Shown: positions 50,348 through 60,789 of the stretch, one piece after another
Layout of the letters: each line of letters opens with the position of its first letter
How positions within the stretch are numbered: the first letter of the stretch is position 1
Assembly (NCBI GenBank): GCA_937896905.1
Contig: CALBOE010000006.1
Coordinates: 310,001-374,000, forward strand
Reading direction: 5' to 3'
Length of the DNA stretch: 64,000 nt
From: an uncultured Clostridia bacterium
GTDB lineage: Bacteria; Bacillota; Clostridia; Christensenellales; UBA1242
The notes under the pieces: generated by a model
The model's database searches: none
Seen by the model: only the letters and a program-made list of their open reading frames with translations
Told to the model about the DNA's origin: nothing
Position numbers and translations under genes: made by a program

Positions 50348-51337
50348 ATGTCAGACGATAAAAAGAAAGCGCTAGAACTAGCCATTGCGTCAATAGAAAA
50401 GCAATACGGCAAGGGTTCTATTATAAAAATGGACGAAACTAACTATGGCGAAGGGCTTGAAGTTATTCCAACCGGTTGCTTGCCACTAGATGTTGCTTTG
50501 GGAGTTGGTGGGCTTCCAAGGGGCAGAATTATTGAAATTTATGGCCCAGAAAGTAGCGGTAAAACCACTGTTGCTTTGCACGTTGTGGCAGAGGCGCAAC
50601 GCATGGGAGGCACTGCTGCATTTATAGATGCTGAACATGCGCTAGACCCAATTTATGCGCAAAAACTTGGCGTTGACATAGGTGCAATGTATGTTTCTCA
50701 GCCCGACACTGGCGAACAGGCTCTTGAAATTACCGAACAGCTTGTAAGAAGTGGTGGGGTCGACATTGTTGTAATCGACTCTGTTGCGGCGTTAACTCCA
50801 AAAGCGGAAATAGATGGCGAAATGGGCGATAGTTTTATTGGGTTGCAAGCAAGGTTAATGTCGCAAGCGCTAAGAAAACTAACTGCAGTAACCGCAAAAA
50901 GCAAAACTCTTGTTATATTCATTAACCAACTACGAGAAAAAGTTGGGGTTATGTTTGGCAGCCCAGAAACCACACCTGGCGGAAAGGCGCTTAAATTCTA
51001 TTCTTCAATTCGTTTAGATGTTAGAAAGGTGGAGACCATTAAAAATGGGCAAGATGCAGTTGGAAGTAGAACCAAAGTTAAAATTGTTAAAAACAAAGTT
51101 GCGCCTCCATTTAAAACTGCCGAGTTCGACATTGTTTATGGCGAAGGTATTTCAATTATAGGTTGTTTAATAGACACTGCAATAGACCTTGGAATTGTAG
51201 ATAAAAGTGGGTCTTGGTTTAGCTATAATGGCGACAAAATTGGTCAAGGCAAAGAGAATGCAAAGGCATATCTTGCAAGCCACCCAGAACTTGCTGACGA
51301 AATTAATGCTATTGTTAGGGGAAAATTGGTTAAATAA
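50348..51337 (+). CDS. recA: Recombinase RecA
   Basis: 329 residues from the ATG after AAGGGAGA. P-loop GPESSGKTT, loop L1/L2 region with [20 protein letters not shown] and [24 protein letters not shown]. It forms the strand-exchange filament and triggers LexA self-cleavage. The C-terminal acidic tail is short (VRGKLVK), so the protein is shorter than the usual 345-350 residues. Overlaps recN by one base. Confidence 0.98.
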   Translation: MSDDKKKALELAIASIEKQYGKGSIIKMDETNYGEGLEVIPTGCLPLDVALGVGGLPRGRIIEIYGPESSGKTTVALHVVAEAQRMGGTAAFIDAEHALDPIYAQKLGVDIGAMYVSQPDTGEQALEITEQLVRSGGVDIVVIDSVAALTPKAEIDGEMGDSFIGLQARLMSQALRKLTAVTAKSKTLVIFINQLREKVGVMFGSPETTPGGKALKFYSSIRLDVRKVETIKNGQDAVGSRTKVKIVKNKVAPPFKTAEFDIVYGEGISIIGCLIDTAIDLGIVDKSGSWFSYNGDKIGQGKENAKAYLASHPELADEINAIVRGKLVK

Positions 51338-53037
51338 TGCTTCAAACTTTAAAAATTCAAAATGTTGCATTAATAGATTGTGCAACGCTAAATTTTGATG
51401 AAAAACTCAATGTTATAAGTGGCGAAACTGGTGCAGGTAAAAGCATTATGTTGGATTCATTGAGTTTTGTTTTTGGTGGCCGTGCAGATAGAAGTTTAAT
51501 TAGAAACGGCGAAACAAAAATGAAAGTGGAAGCCATTTTCACAAACTTAAGTGAAGCAGATGTGGCATTCATAAAAAACGAACTAAACATTTCGTGTGAA
51601 AGCGAAATGTTTTTGTTGCGAGAACTAGATTTAAACGGCAAAAACACGTGCAAAATCAATGGGGAATTAGTTCCAGTTGCAAGTGTTAAAAAAATATGTT
51701 CTCGTTTGGTGGATTTGCATGGGCAAAGCGAGCACTTAGCAATTTTAAACAACGATTATCAGTTGCAAATAATAGATCTGTTTAGCCAAAAAACACAAGT
51801 TTTGTTGGCAGATTTACGCGGCGAAATTGACAAAGTTAAAGAAATAGAGTATGAAATTTCTTTGCTTGGCGGAAACGAAAAAGAAAAACAGAATTTAATT
51901 GATTTATACACTTATCAAATTAACGAAATTGAACAAGCGAACATAAAAGAGAATGAATATGAAACTCTTTTGGTAGAAAAAAAAGAAATGCAACAGTTTG
52001 AAAAAATTAACGAAAATTTAAAATCTGCCTATGAATGTTTGGAAAGAAATGCCTTTTCAACGTCTGCAATAGATGCGGTTAATTCTGCAGTTAAAAACTT
52101 GCAAAGTATAAGTTCAATAAGCCAAAATTATGCCGAACTTTATGATAGAATTAACAGTATTTCAATAGAGTTAACCGACCTTGCTCAAACCATAAATCAC
52201 AACTTGCAAATTAGCGTTTTCGACGAGCAACGTTTTAAATTTTTAGACGAACGAACAGATTTTATTAAAACCATATTTAGAAAATACGGCGGAGATTTTA
52301 ATGCTTTAACGAATTATTTAACCACAACAAAACAAAAGCTAGATAATTTGATAAGCGGTGCGGAAAAGTACGAAAAATTAACTGTTAAAAAAGCCGAAAA
52401 ACTTGAAAAAATTCAACAAATTCAAGCAAAATTAACAAGCGAAAGATTGGTTAGTGCTAAGGGGTTAACGAGCAAATTGCAAACCGAACTTCAAACACTT
52501 GGAATGCCAAACGCAAAAGTGGATATTGAATTAACAAGAATTGGTGAAGAGTATTCCTATTCGGGTGCAGATAGGGCTGAATTTTTGTTTTCTGCAAACC
52601 TTGGGTTTGACCTTAAACAGCTAAACAAAGTTGTTTCGGGTGGCGAAATGAGCAGAGTTATGTTGGCATACAAAATTGTTGTGTCGCACGTGGATAACAT
52701 TCACACAATTATTTTTGACGAAATTGATAGTGGGCTTAGTGGTAACATTGCAACTGTGGTGGCAGAATATTTGGCAAGGCTAAGCCAACAAAAGCAGATT
52801 ATTGCAGTTTCGCATCTTCCGCAAATTTGTGCAATGGGGGACGCAAACTTGAAAGTGCATAAGGAAAGCAACACAACAACAACCAACACACGCGTAACAA
52901 ATTTACAGGGAGATAATCTATATTGCGAAATTGCTCGCCTTATGGGGGCAGAGTTAGACCAGGTGGGACTAACTGCAAGCAAAGAGTTGAAAACAAAATG
53001 CAATAAATTTAAAAGTGAATTAAATAGGGCCGATTGA
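51337..53037 (+). CDS. recN: DNA repair protein RecN
   Basis: 566 residues. SMC-like: Walker A ISGETGAGKSIMLDSL, long coiled-coil arms (about 150-360), signature VVSGGEMSRVMLA and Walker B IIFDEIDSGLSG. It gathers DNA ends at double-strand breaks. The ATG overlaps the recA stop (TAATG), so it is coupled to SOS-controlled recA. Confidence 0.95.
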   Translation: MLQTLKIQNVALIDCATLNFDEKLNVISGETGAGKSIMLDSLSFVFGGRADRSLIRNGETKMKVEAIFTNLSEADVAFIKNELNISCESEMFLLRELDLNGKNTCKINGELVPVASVKKICSRLVDLHGQSEHLAILNNDYQLQIIDLFSQKTQVLLADLRGEIDKVKEIEYEISLLGGNEKEKQNLIDLYTYQINEIEQANIKENEYETLLVEKKEMQQFEKINENLKSAYECLERNAFSTSAIDAVNSAVKNLQSISSISQNYAELYDRINSISIELTDLAQTINHNLQISVFDEQRFKFLDERTDFIKTIFRKYGGDFNALTNYLTTTKQKLDNLISGAEKYEKLTVKKAEKLEKIQQIQAKLTSERLVSAKGLTSKLQTELQTLGMPNAKVDIELTRIGEEYSYSGADRAEFLFSANLGFDLKQLNKVVSGGEMSRVMLAYKIVVSHVDNIHTIIFDEIDSGLSGNIATVVAEYLARLSQQKQIIAVSHLPQICAMGDANLKVHKESNTTTTNTRVTNLQGDNLYCEIARLMGAELDQVGLTASKELKTKCNKFKSELNRAD

Positions 53038-53057
53038 TAATAGTAACCTTTATTGAA

Positions 53058-53082
53058 ATAAAAAAACCCTTAAACAAGGGTT
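53058..53082 (-). terminator. Ferredoxin gene terminator
   Basis: On the minus strand AACCCTT/AAGGGTT with a 4-nt loop, then seven T. Confidence 0.8.
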
Positions 53083-53113
53083 AAAACAAACAAGGGCTAA
53101 CAAACCGGCCTTT

Positions 53114-53296
53114 TTATTTATGGTTTTGAGATTTGTTTAGGTCTATTGCGCTGGTTGGGCAGAATTGGGTGCAACTTCCGCACTTAATGCATTTTTTAGG
53201 GTCCAACTTAGCCTTACCTTTAACAATTTTAATTGCTCCAACTGGGCAGATGGACACACAGGCACCGCAAGCAATACATTTTTTACTTTCAACCAT
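53114..53296 (-). CDS. 2[4Fe-4S] ferredoxin
   Basis: 60 residues from the ATG with AAAGGGAG; the upstream ATG would add 20 residues spanning the promoter. Two CxxCxxCxxxCP clusters: CIACGACVSICP and CIKCGSCTQFCP, each able to hold a 4Fe-4S centre. A small electron carrier typical of anaerobes. Own promoter and terminator. Confidence 0.95.
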   Translation of the reverse strand: MVESKKCIACGACVSICPVGAIKIVKGKAKLDPKKCIKCGSCTQFCPTSAIDLNKSQNHK

Positions 53297-53327
53297 AAAT
53301 AACTCCCTTTTAATTTTCAATGCTAAT

Positions 53328-53356
53328 ATTCTAACACAAAAATGCAAGAATGTCAA
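53328..53356 (-). promoter_or_regulatory. Ferredoxin promoter
   Basis: TTGACA (53351-53356), 17 bp, TAGAAT (53328-53333) on the minus strand. Confidence 0.85.
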
Positions 53357-53436
53357 TTGCTGATTTGAATAATTAATGGACGTATTTTAAATAATTATAT
53401 TATAATTATTTTTTATGCGAATTATTTGCATTTTGT

Positions 53437-53465
53437 TTGGAATTTTTATTTGTTTTGGTTACAAT
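53437..53465 (+). promoter_or_regulatory. trxB promoter (leaderless type)
   Basis: TTGGAA (53437-53442), 17 bp, TACAAT (53460-53465), then 6 nt to the ATG at 53472. Confidence 0.7.
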
Positions 53466-53471
53466 ATAATT

Positions 53472-54368
53472 ATGAAGTACGACGTTGTGATTATTGGGGC
53501 TGGTCCGGCAGGGCTTTCTGCTGGCATTTTTACAGCTCGTGCAGGGCTTAAAACGTTGTGCCTAGAAAAATTGGCAACAGGCGGGCAAGCGGCTCTTTCT
53601 TACGAGGTTGCAAACTATCCAGGGTTTGAAAGCATTTCGGGTTGGGACTTAATGCAAAAAATGCAACAGCAAGCAACTTCGTGTGGAATGGAGCTTGAAT
53701 TTGCGCAAGTTGTTAAACTTACCAAATTAACAAGCAGTTTTAAAATAGAAACAAAGCAACAAACCTACTTGGCAAAAAAGGTTATTGTGGCATGTGGTGC
53801 AAAGGCAAGAAAACTTGGGCTTGAAAACGAACTTGAACTAACAGGCAAAGGTGTTAGTTATTGTGCAAGCTGCGATGGCAATTTTTTTAAAAATAAAGCA
53901 GTTGCAGTTGTTGGCGGCGGCAACACGGCCATGGAAGATGTTGAATATCTTTCTAAAATTGCCAGCAAAGTTTATTTAATTAATCGAAGCGAAACCTTTC
54001 GGGCAGATCAAGTTACCGTTAACGCAGTTAAGAAAATGAAAAATGTTAAAATTATAACATCTTCTGTTGTAACCAAACTTATTGGTGAGCGCAATTTAAC
54101 TGGCATTGAAATGTCAATTGCAAACAAAAAAAGGATGTTGGCGGTTGACGGATTATTTGTTGCCATTGGTTACGAGCCAGACCTTGAATTTATGAAAATT
54201 AAAATTGAAAAAGACAGTGCTGGCTATATTGTTGTTGATAAAAACATGCAAACAAATGTTAAAAATTTATTTGCCTGTGGAGATATTATTAGTAAAGATT
54301 TTAAGCAGATTATAACTGCATGTGCAGACGGTGCTGTGGCAGGCAATTCATGCGTGGGGGAAAAATGA
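53472..54368 (+). CDS. trxB: Thioredoxin reductase family flavoprotein
   Basis: 298 residues from MKYDVVIIGAGPAGLSAG. FAD motif IGAGPAGLSAG, NADPH motif VVGGGNTAMEDV and redox pair CASC in SYCASCDGNFF. It reduces thioredoxin with NADPH. An ATG 19 codons upstream would add a hydrophobic peptide in front of the FAD motif and is less likely; the spacing of TACAAT supports the inner, leaderless start. Its stop overlaps the next ATG (ATGA). Confidence 0.9.
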   Translation: MKYDVVIIGAGPAGLSAGIFTARAGLKTLCLEKLATGGQAALSYEVANYPGFESISGWDLMQKMQQQATSCGMELEFAQVVKLTKLTSSFKIETKQQTYLAKKVIVACGAKARKLGLENELELTGKGVSYCASCDGNFFKNKAVAVVGGGNTAMEDVEYLSKIASKVYLINRSETFRADQVTVNAVKKMKNVKIITSSVVTKLIGERNLTGIEMSIANKKRMLAVDGLFVAIGYEPDLEFMKIKIEKDSAGYIVVDKNMQTNVKNLFACGDIISKDFKQIITACADGAVAGNSCVGEK

Positions 54369-57300
54369 AAAAAAGTATTTTAGGTTTATTTTCAATATTC
54401 GCATTGGTGATATCTTCACTGTTTTGTTTTGTGGGGCAAACGAACAGGGTGTATGCGGCAGACGATGCGCCAGTTAATGCGGTTTGGTTGTTTTCTGAGG
54501 ACGACAACACAGTTTATCAGTCTACAAGAGTTGCAGGAACTGTAACCGGGTATGGCAATTTTCGAGTGGGGAAAGAAAATGTGCAACTAACAACCAGTTC
54601 AAGCACGGGATTTCAACTTGTTGGCTGGCAACTCATTTTTAGCGCAGGCGAACAGCGCGACTTGATTGTTGGGCTTGAAACTTCGCAGGACGAAAGCGGA
54701 AACACAACTCAGTTTGTTAACGCTTCTAGCCTTACCGATGGCGAAAAAATACTAACAACAAACAAAAATGTTACATACTCTGTACAGTTTAATAATTTGA
54801 ATGATGACGAATATTTTGAAGAAGGAACATTTACAATTTCTCAAGTTAATAATGACGCTCCTTTAAAAATACGCCCAGTTTATGACTATATATATCAAAA
54901 TGTGGAACTCTCGGCCGATATGTTGCAGATTGTAGATGTGGGCATAAACCACACCACAGACAATTCAAACACAATATATTATCACACAAGCACAGAAAAT
55001 GCTGGCATAACAGAATATTCTAACGCTGTTGTGGATAATGGCGAAAGCAAATTCTACTTTAGAAAACTATATTCAAATGGAACAAAGTTCTACACACTTC
55101 ACACAAAAGAAGAGGAAGAACAAAATGTGCAAATTGAAGTGGAATACTCAAAAGGTGCATATCGTATTGCAGATGAAGTTGGCGTGGAGTTGGCAGTTGA
55201 CACTGGTACAACTGCAATTGACGTGCAAACGGTTAGCTACAACAACTCACAACTAACACTTGCAGAAACAACGGGAGTTGCTCCAGAAGTTGTTGGGCAA
55301 TTTGCGCTTGCAAAAAATGAATATTTGTTAACCACTAAATTGTTTGCAAAAATTAAAGTTGCTTTGTCGGTTAATCACACAACAACGTTAACAGCAACTT
55401 GGCATAACCTATACAAGGCAAATTTAAATTTGCTTATAGATGATGTTGCGGCGGGGGATAATTCCTCTCTCTTAGTGGAAGCATTAACGGTTGAAAACGC
55501 CTATTCGAAAGTTGGCGATACATTATATTATGTTAAAACCGCGGCCGATAACGCTGGGTTAGGGCTTATTGTGTCGGCAACGTCAAGAATTTCTAAGCAA
55601 ATAGATGGCGAAGTTTATGAATACTATAAATTTGGATATATAAACGACCAGCAAGTTGATCCTGAAAACTCTTCGTTGTTCATTTCATATTCCACCAAAG
55701 TTATTAGTTCGGAAATAAATATTTTTGTTAACTACGTTTCTATGCTTTATAATGTGGACTTTCAATTTGCATTAATAGATAACGCCAATAATGTTAGCGT
55801 AATTACAGGAACTTATAATTTAGAAAGCTCCTTGTCACTTGCAAGGGGAGAAGAGGCAACGGTTAATAAAACAAATGCATCTAATAATGTGGGTTACACA
55901 TTTTACGGCTTTGCAGCAAGCGAAACTAATGCAACCGAAAACACTTCTTTGGTTGTTGCAATAGATGCCATTAAGCCAACCAACAAAACAATATTAATGG
56001 TGTTTAAAAAGGCAGACTACTTGGTTAAGTTGGAAAATTACAATACAACATCTTTAAACGATAAAGGAACAACCATTTATCCAATAGCGTCGGCAGTTGT
56101 GGCTCGATTAAGGGGCGACACTATTGTTACATCAACTTTAACAAGTGCAAATTTGCTTGCAAACAGCGCAACATTTAATCTAACACTAAACATTGGCGAT
56201 GTTGTTGCAATTAACTGCAACACCAATAGAGGTTTGACAGTTTTAGGGTATAAAATTAATGGCCAAGCAGAAATTGAATTGAAAGATGGCGTATACACGC
56301 TTCAACTAACCAAAGAATTAATAAGCGCTTTTATAAATCAGGGCGAAAATGCAGATAACACTTTGCACATTTGGGTTTATGAGGGCTTAGAAACTTACAC
56401 AATAACCTTATTTACAGAACCTACAAGAGACACTCATTCGAACTCTATGGAAGTTATGGCAGATTTGGGGGTTAAAATAGATAATGGCCCAGAGTTTGGA
56501 ACAACTTCGGAAGAGGCGGAATTGCCAACAAACATTAAAGTTGAAAAAAGTGTAGCAGAAGGCGACAAAATAATAATATCGGGTTTAACTTTGTATCAAA
56601 GTTTAGTGTTCAGTGCAAGGGGTAGGTCAAAAAGTTATTTAAACGAACAAGGGCAACCGGTAGAATACACATATATGTTTAACCGCTTCACTCAAGATGG
56701 TGTTAGCGCAATGACGGCGTATGATGTAACAGTTTCTTCTGCAAGGTGCAACTATTTAATTGTAGGAGTTAATGTAGAAATTAAAGTTGAATTTTCAATG
56801 GCAGAAGCAAGAGTGCAGTTGCAACTAGAAGAGGGCTTTTCTGCAGCCTTGAACTTAGCGCATGTTCAAGTTAGGCAAAACTCTGAAACCTTAACTTTAG
56901 ATGCAAATTTTAGTGCAGTTGTAAAAGAGGGTGCAAGCATAGAACTTATTGTAGACGACAATGCAATTGCGTTTGGCTATATTTTAAGTGGTTATACATT
57001 AAGAGTTGGAGAAGACGTTAGACCAACGGTTACAGAAGAATTTAATTTCAACTTTAGAGTTGCGTCTAATAACTCGTCTTCACTACATCTCATTACAATT
57101 CATTTTGAACGAGAAACATATTTGCTAAGAATAGAGCAATCGTATGTTGGCGGAGATTCTATTGACGGTGTTTTAGAACAAGAATTAACCATTAAAGATA
57201 CAGAAATTAAGTTCAATATGCCAGAAGGATATTATGTTTCAACAGTGGCTATTCCACATTCTGGAAACGAGTTAACAACCTTCCCTAACTTGGCACAAGA

Positions 57301-60300
57301 CAACGATTATGATGAAAGTTTCTATCGCTATAAACTATCAAGGGCAGAGTTGGAATATTTAATTGAAAACTATTCGGTTAGAGAAGATATCACTAATGTG
57401 ATAACTTGGCAAATTGGATACTCTTTGCACACCTACACAGTTACAGTTAACTTTGGCATTAAAAACCCTAAGGGTGCAGCGCAGGATATTTTAATCAATT
57501 ATCCATCACTAAAATTAACCTACAGCCATATGTTGCACGGTAATTTGGTGGAAGGCGAACTAACACCCGCAAATGTGGATCCAACCACAGGTGGGGCGGA
57601 CCTTTCAACAGTTCAATTTAAAGGTGTGCCATATAAGGCAAAGGTTCAAATTTCAACAATCAGCGGAGTTATGTTTGGCATGCAGGCGGAGGGTTGGACA
57701 ATTACGGCTGATGGAGAAAGACCTTATGCTCCAGATTATGCAACCAATGGCGTAACAACATTAATTATTAATGAACTGCAATATCACAAAACCGTTTATT
57801 ATAAACTAATGTATTTGGCCTACAACATAAATTTAGTGCATAGGTTTGAAGGTAGCCCAATTGCCTATGTGAACGACCAAGAAGCTAAACAAATAACATT
57901 GTTTGACACATTAAAAATTGTTATGAACCCAACCAGTGGTTATAGGTTTAAAAGAATGACATATAAAGCCACTGAATACACAGAATTTTTGTACACAGAA
58001 GAATCCTGGGGCGCAAATTGGTCGCAGTTATATTACACAATGGGTGGAGGTGCTGTAACACCAAATAACTCGGCGATTTATGATTATAGAAAAACCTACT
58101 ACACGCGTGAAATAAAAACCACAGAATTTAATTCTTTTGTGCCATATACGTATGAAAGCGGAACATGGGGCAGCGATTATTTAAGTGTGTATGTTAAAGC
58201 TGGAGATGGTTATGTTAGAAATAGAGATGCAGAATATAATTCAACAGTAGAATATTACACAATTTCTTTAAGCGACTTTATGGAAGGTTCATTCAACCCT
58301 AACACATACTACACAGAAGGAAATAGCCTAACCTTTAACATAGAGTACGAATATTTTGACATTATTCTTTTGCACAACTCAGCACTTAGCGGATTTTTAA
58401 GTTTGCAAAGGGAAGGCACAGAGTTAAATATTCCAATAGAAAACTATGCAGAGTATTCTATGGAAGTTAGAAATGCAATGAATGAAGTTTCGTCAGTTCC
58501 AATTAATAGCCCAATAACAGTTAGCAATAAAATGATTACTGTTTACATCACCTTAAACACTGTGAAACTTGAAGAAAATGGCAAAACCGTAGAGTATAAT
58601 TTGGCAGAGGGCGTATCGCTAATTTCTATTGCTGCATTTGAAGAATACACCTTTGAACAAGTAGATGGATTGCCTGGGAAATACAAACTTCAAATTGTTG
58701 TTGAAGAATTGTTCCAAAGGGTAACAAGTCAGGACGTTATAACAATAATCTACACATTTAAGGTTTTGGAAAAAGAAGTAACCTGCACAACAAACATTAA
58801 ACAAAGTAGTTTCTATAAAACAAATATGGGAGCTTCTAAATTCGAATTTAGATACGACCATACTGTATATTCTTTCGGCACACGCTCGGCACAGTCAAAT
58901 GGAAAATCTGCATTAACTGCAAAACTTCAGTTTTTAGGTAGAAGTCCATTCTACTACGAAAATCATTATGAAGGACTTTTCTATATTTCCGAATTAAAAC
59001 TATATAAACCTTTAACTTACGAAGATGGAACATACGTAAGGAGCGATGGCGACCTAGTTGCCGGCGAAGAAATTCCAGTTGCATCTTATGCAAAATATGG
59101 CATTCACATTAAGGATACATTAGGAACAACCTTTGACGTTAGATTTATTAACGATTTAGTTATAGAGTTGCAAGTTCAACCAATTATAACTTTCGAGGGA
59201 GCCAAGAGAGAAGACCTTAATATGGACGGCGGTTTGGATTATGTGTTCTACAGAACCTATAAATGTGTGGTTAATGCACAGAATAAAATTGAAGGAGTGG
59301 TTCAAAGATTAACAGTTGGAGCATCTGGAACAAACATTCAAGCAGGCGACATTGTGTTAAATTGTCTTGATATAAACTACTATTACTACAATAATGGCGA
59401 ACTAGGTTCGTGGATAGATAGTGAAAACGACACCCAAGGCCCAATTGATTGTGGCACCTATTGTGTTAAAATTACACTTGTGCCACAAGATGGCGATTAT
59501 AGTTGGATAGAGGGATTAGAGTTATTGTATGATGTGTTTGTTGTTATACAACAAAAGGACATTAAGGTTGTTGCAGAAGTGGACGAACAAATAATAAAAA
59601 CATACGATGCCAACAGCGAGTTTTCTTTTGAAACAGCAAAACAATGGCTGTATTTTACAGATGATGCCGAAATAAAAATTGCGTATTCTGTGGGTTCAGG
59701 GTTTAGTTTAAATGCACAAAACATTCAAATTTACATAACCTACACTAACAATTATGTTGAAACAATTACTGCTGACGCAAACGAAGACGCTTACTATAAT
59801 TTAATTGTGGTTGGCTTAAGTTTGGTGGATAGTGATGTTTCAAGAAACTTTAAACTGGTTAGTTCGGGGGTAACGCTGTTTAATCCAAAAACCTCACAAA
59901 CAATAACTCTTGCCGATGGAGCAATGAAGATAGATGAAGTTTTACAAATCAACAAAAAACAAATAAGCCTTAATGGCATTCAAGTTTACGATAAAGTTTT
60001 TGATGGAACAACGGATGCAACCGTTAAAGAAGCTTCTAAACTATATTGGACAGGAGTTCTTGAAAATGATGTTTTAGACACTCCAGACGTGCAAAAACTT
60101 AAACTGGAATTTTCTAAAAAAGAAGTTGATAGAGATATTTCGGTTATTATTAATGCACAAGATTTGTTAACCGGACGCAGTGCCGGCAACTATAAATTAA
60201 ATGAGGTGAATGCTAAAGCAACGATTTATCCTTATAGTAGAGAGGTTCACGTTGATGGTTATGGAATGTTAACCCTATTTAACAACAGAGGGTTGGAAGA

Positions 60301-60781
60301 TTTTGAATATGCAAACCTAATTCCAATAGATGCAACATTAGATGTTAAAACTATTAAGTTGGATTCTATTGAATATGTTCAACTATACCCAATAATCTCT
60401 AAATATTTTGTTAGCGGAAGAGTTTTTGCAGTGGGCTATAGATTGCAATGGAAACTTGGTGTGCAAACGCAACCAATAAGTAGATTATTACACTTGCAAA
60501 TGCCAAACGTTGCAAAATTAACTGGCGCCGCATGGGTTATTGGAGAAAGAACAGAAGAATTAAAATATTCTCAAAACGAATCTTTTGTAACAGTGGATTT
60601 AAATCAAATTAAGGGCGAGGGCATAACCATTATTTTAACTCAAGAAAGATCACTCTTAAGTTGGTGGCAAATACTGTTAATTGTGTTGTTGATTATACTT
60701 GTTATAGTTATGGTGGTAATAACAATTATTGTTATTAGAAAAAGAAAGCTAGAAGGTTACACCATTCACGACAAAATTTAG
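54365..60781 (+). CDS. Very large secreted, membrane-anchored surface protein
   Basis: 2138 residues. Signal peptide (about 1-31, ending VYAADD), a long ectodomain of beta-rich repeats with Thr/Asn-rich strands such as YTVTVNFG and YTITLFTEP, like InlB-type B repeats, and a YDG/MBG-like domain with KQISLNGIQVYDKVFDGTTDATV (about 1863-1885). It ends in one transmembrane helix (about 2098-2123) and a short basic tail, not an LPXTG motif. Two neighbouring imperfect repeats (about 1205-1320) share a [Y/T]ES.WG...YY.T layout. Likely adhesin or surface scaffold. GGGGGA before ATG, which overlaps the trxB stop. Confidence 0.8.
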   Translation: MKKSILGLFSIFALVISSLFCFVGQTNRVYAADDAPVNAVWLFSEDDNTVYQSTRVAGTVTGYGNFRVGKENVQLTTSSSTGFQLVGWQLIFSAGEQRDLIVGLETSQDESGNTTQFVNASSLTDGEKILTTNKNVTYSVQFNNLNDDEYFEEGTFTISQVNNDAPLKIRPVYDYIYQNVELSADMLQIVDVGINHTTDNSNTIYYHTSTENAGITEYSNAVVDNGESKFYFRKLYSNGTKFYTLHTKEEEEQNVQIEVEYSKGAYRIADEVGVELAVDTGTTAIDVQTVSYNNSQLTLAETTGVAPEVVGQFALAKNEYLLTTKLFAKIKVALSVNHTTTLTATWHNLYKANLNLLIDDVAAGDNSSLLVEALTVENAYSKVGDTLYYVKTAADNAGLGLIVSATSRISKQIDGEVYEYYKFGYINDQQVDPENSSLFISYSTKVISSEINIFVNYVSMLYNVDFQFALIDNANNVSVITGTYNLESSLSLARGEEATVNKTNASNNVGYTFYGFAASETNATENTSLVVAIDAIKPTNKTILMVFKKADYLVKLENYNTTSLNDKGTTIYPIASAVVARLRGDTIVTSTLTSANLLANSATFNLTLNIGDVVAINCNTNRGLTVLGYKINGQAEIELKDGVYTLQLTKELISAFINQGENADNTLHIWVYEGLETYTITLFTEPTRDTHSNSMEVMADLGVKIDNGPEFGTTSEEAELPTNIKVEKSVAEGDKIIISGLTLYQSLVFSARGRSKSYLNEQGQPVEYTYMFNRFTQDGVSAMTAYDVTVSSARCNYLIVGVNVEIKVEFSMAEARVQLQLEEGFSAALNLAHVQVRQNSETLTLDANFSAVVKEGASIELIVDDNAIAFGYILSGYTLRVGEDVRPTVTEEFNFNFRVASNNSSSLHLITIHFERETYLLRIEQSYVGGDSIDGVLEQELTIKDTEIKFNMPEGYYVSTVAIPHSGNELTTFPNLAQDNDYDESFYRYKLSRAELEYLIENYSVREDITNVITWQIGYSLHTYTVTVNFGIKNPKGAAQDILINYPSLKLTYSHMLHGNLVEGELTPANVDPTTGGADLSTVQFKGVPYKAKVQISTISGVMFGMQAEGWTITADGERPYAPDYATNGVTTLIINELQYHKTVYYKLMYLAYNINLVHRFEGSPIAYVNDQEAKQITLFDTLKIVMNPTSGYRFKRMTYKATEYTEFLYTEESWGANWSQLYYTMGGGAVTPNNSAIYDYRKTYYTREIKTTEFNSFVPYTYESGTWGSDYLSVYVKAGDGYVRNRDAEYNSTVEYYTISLSDFMEGSFNPNTYYTEGNSLTFNIEYEYFDIILLHNSALSGFLSLQREGTELNIPIENYAEYSMEVRNAMNEVSSVPINSPITVSNKMITVYITLNTVKLEENGKTVEYNLAEGVSLISIAAFEEYTFEQVDGLPGKYKLQIVVEELFQRVTSQDVITIIYTFKVLEKEVTCTTNIKQSSFYKTNMGASKFEFRYDHTVYSFGTRSAQSNGKSALTAKLQFLGRSPFYYENHYEGLFYISELKLYKPLTYEDGTYVRSDGDLVAGEEIPVASYAKYGIHIKDTLGTTFDVRFINDLVIELQVQPIITFEGAKREDLNMDGGLDYVFYRTYKCVVNAQNKIEGVVQRLTVGASGTNIQAGDIVLNCLDINYYYYNNGELGSWIDSENDTQGPIDCGTYCVKITLVPQDGDYSWIEGLELLYDVFVVIQQKDIKVVAEVDEQIIKTYDANSEFSFETAKQWLYFTDDAEIKIAYSVGSGFSLNAQNIQIYITYTNNYVETITADANEDAYYNLIVVGLSLVDSDVSRNFKLVSSGVTLFNPKTSQTITLADGAMKIDEVLQINKKQISLNGIQVYDKVFDGTTDATVKEASKLYWTGVLENDVLDTPDVQKLKLEFSKKEVDRDISVIINAQDLLTGRSAGNYKLNEVNAKATIYPYSREVHVDGYGMLTLFNNRGLEDFEYANLIPIDATLDVKTIKLDSIEYVQLYPIISKYFVSGRVFAVGYRLQWKLGVQTQPISRLLHLQMPNVAKLTGAAWVIGERTEELKYSQNESFVTVDLNQIKGEGITIILTQERSLLSWWQILLIVLLIILVIVMVVITIIVIRKRKLEGYTIHDKI

Positions 60782-60789
60782 GAGTTAAA

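Noticed and set aside
53415..53471. Longer trxB reading frame starting at 53415
   Set aside because: It would put a 19-residue hydrophobic peptide before the FAD motif. The inner ATG follows TACAAT at the same 6-nt distance as the other leaderless genes.
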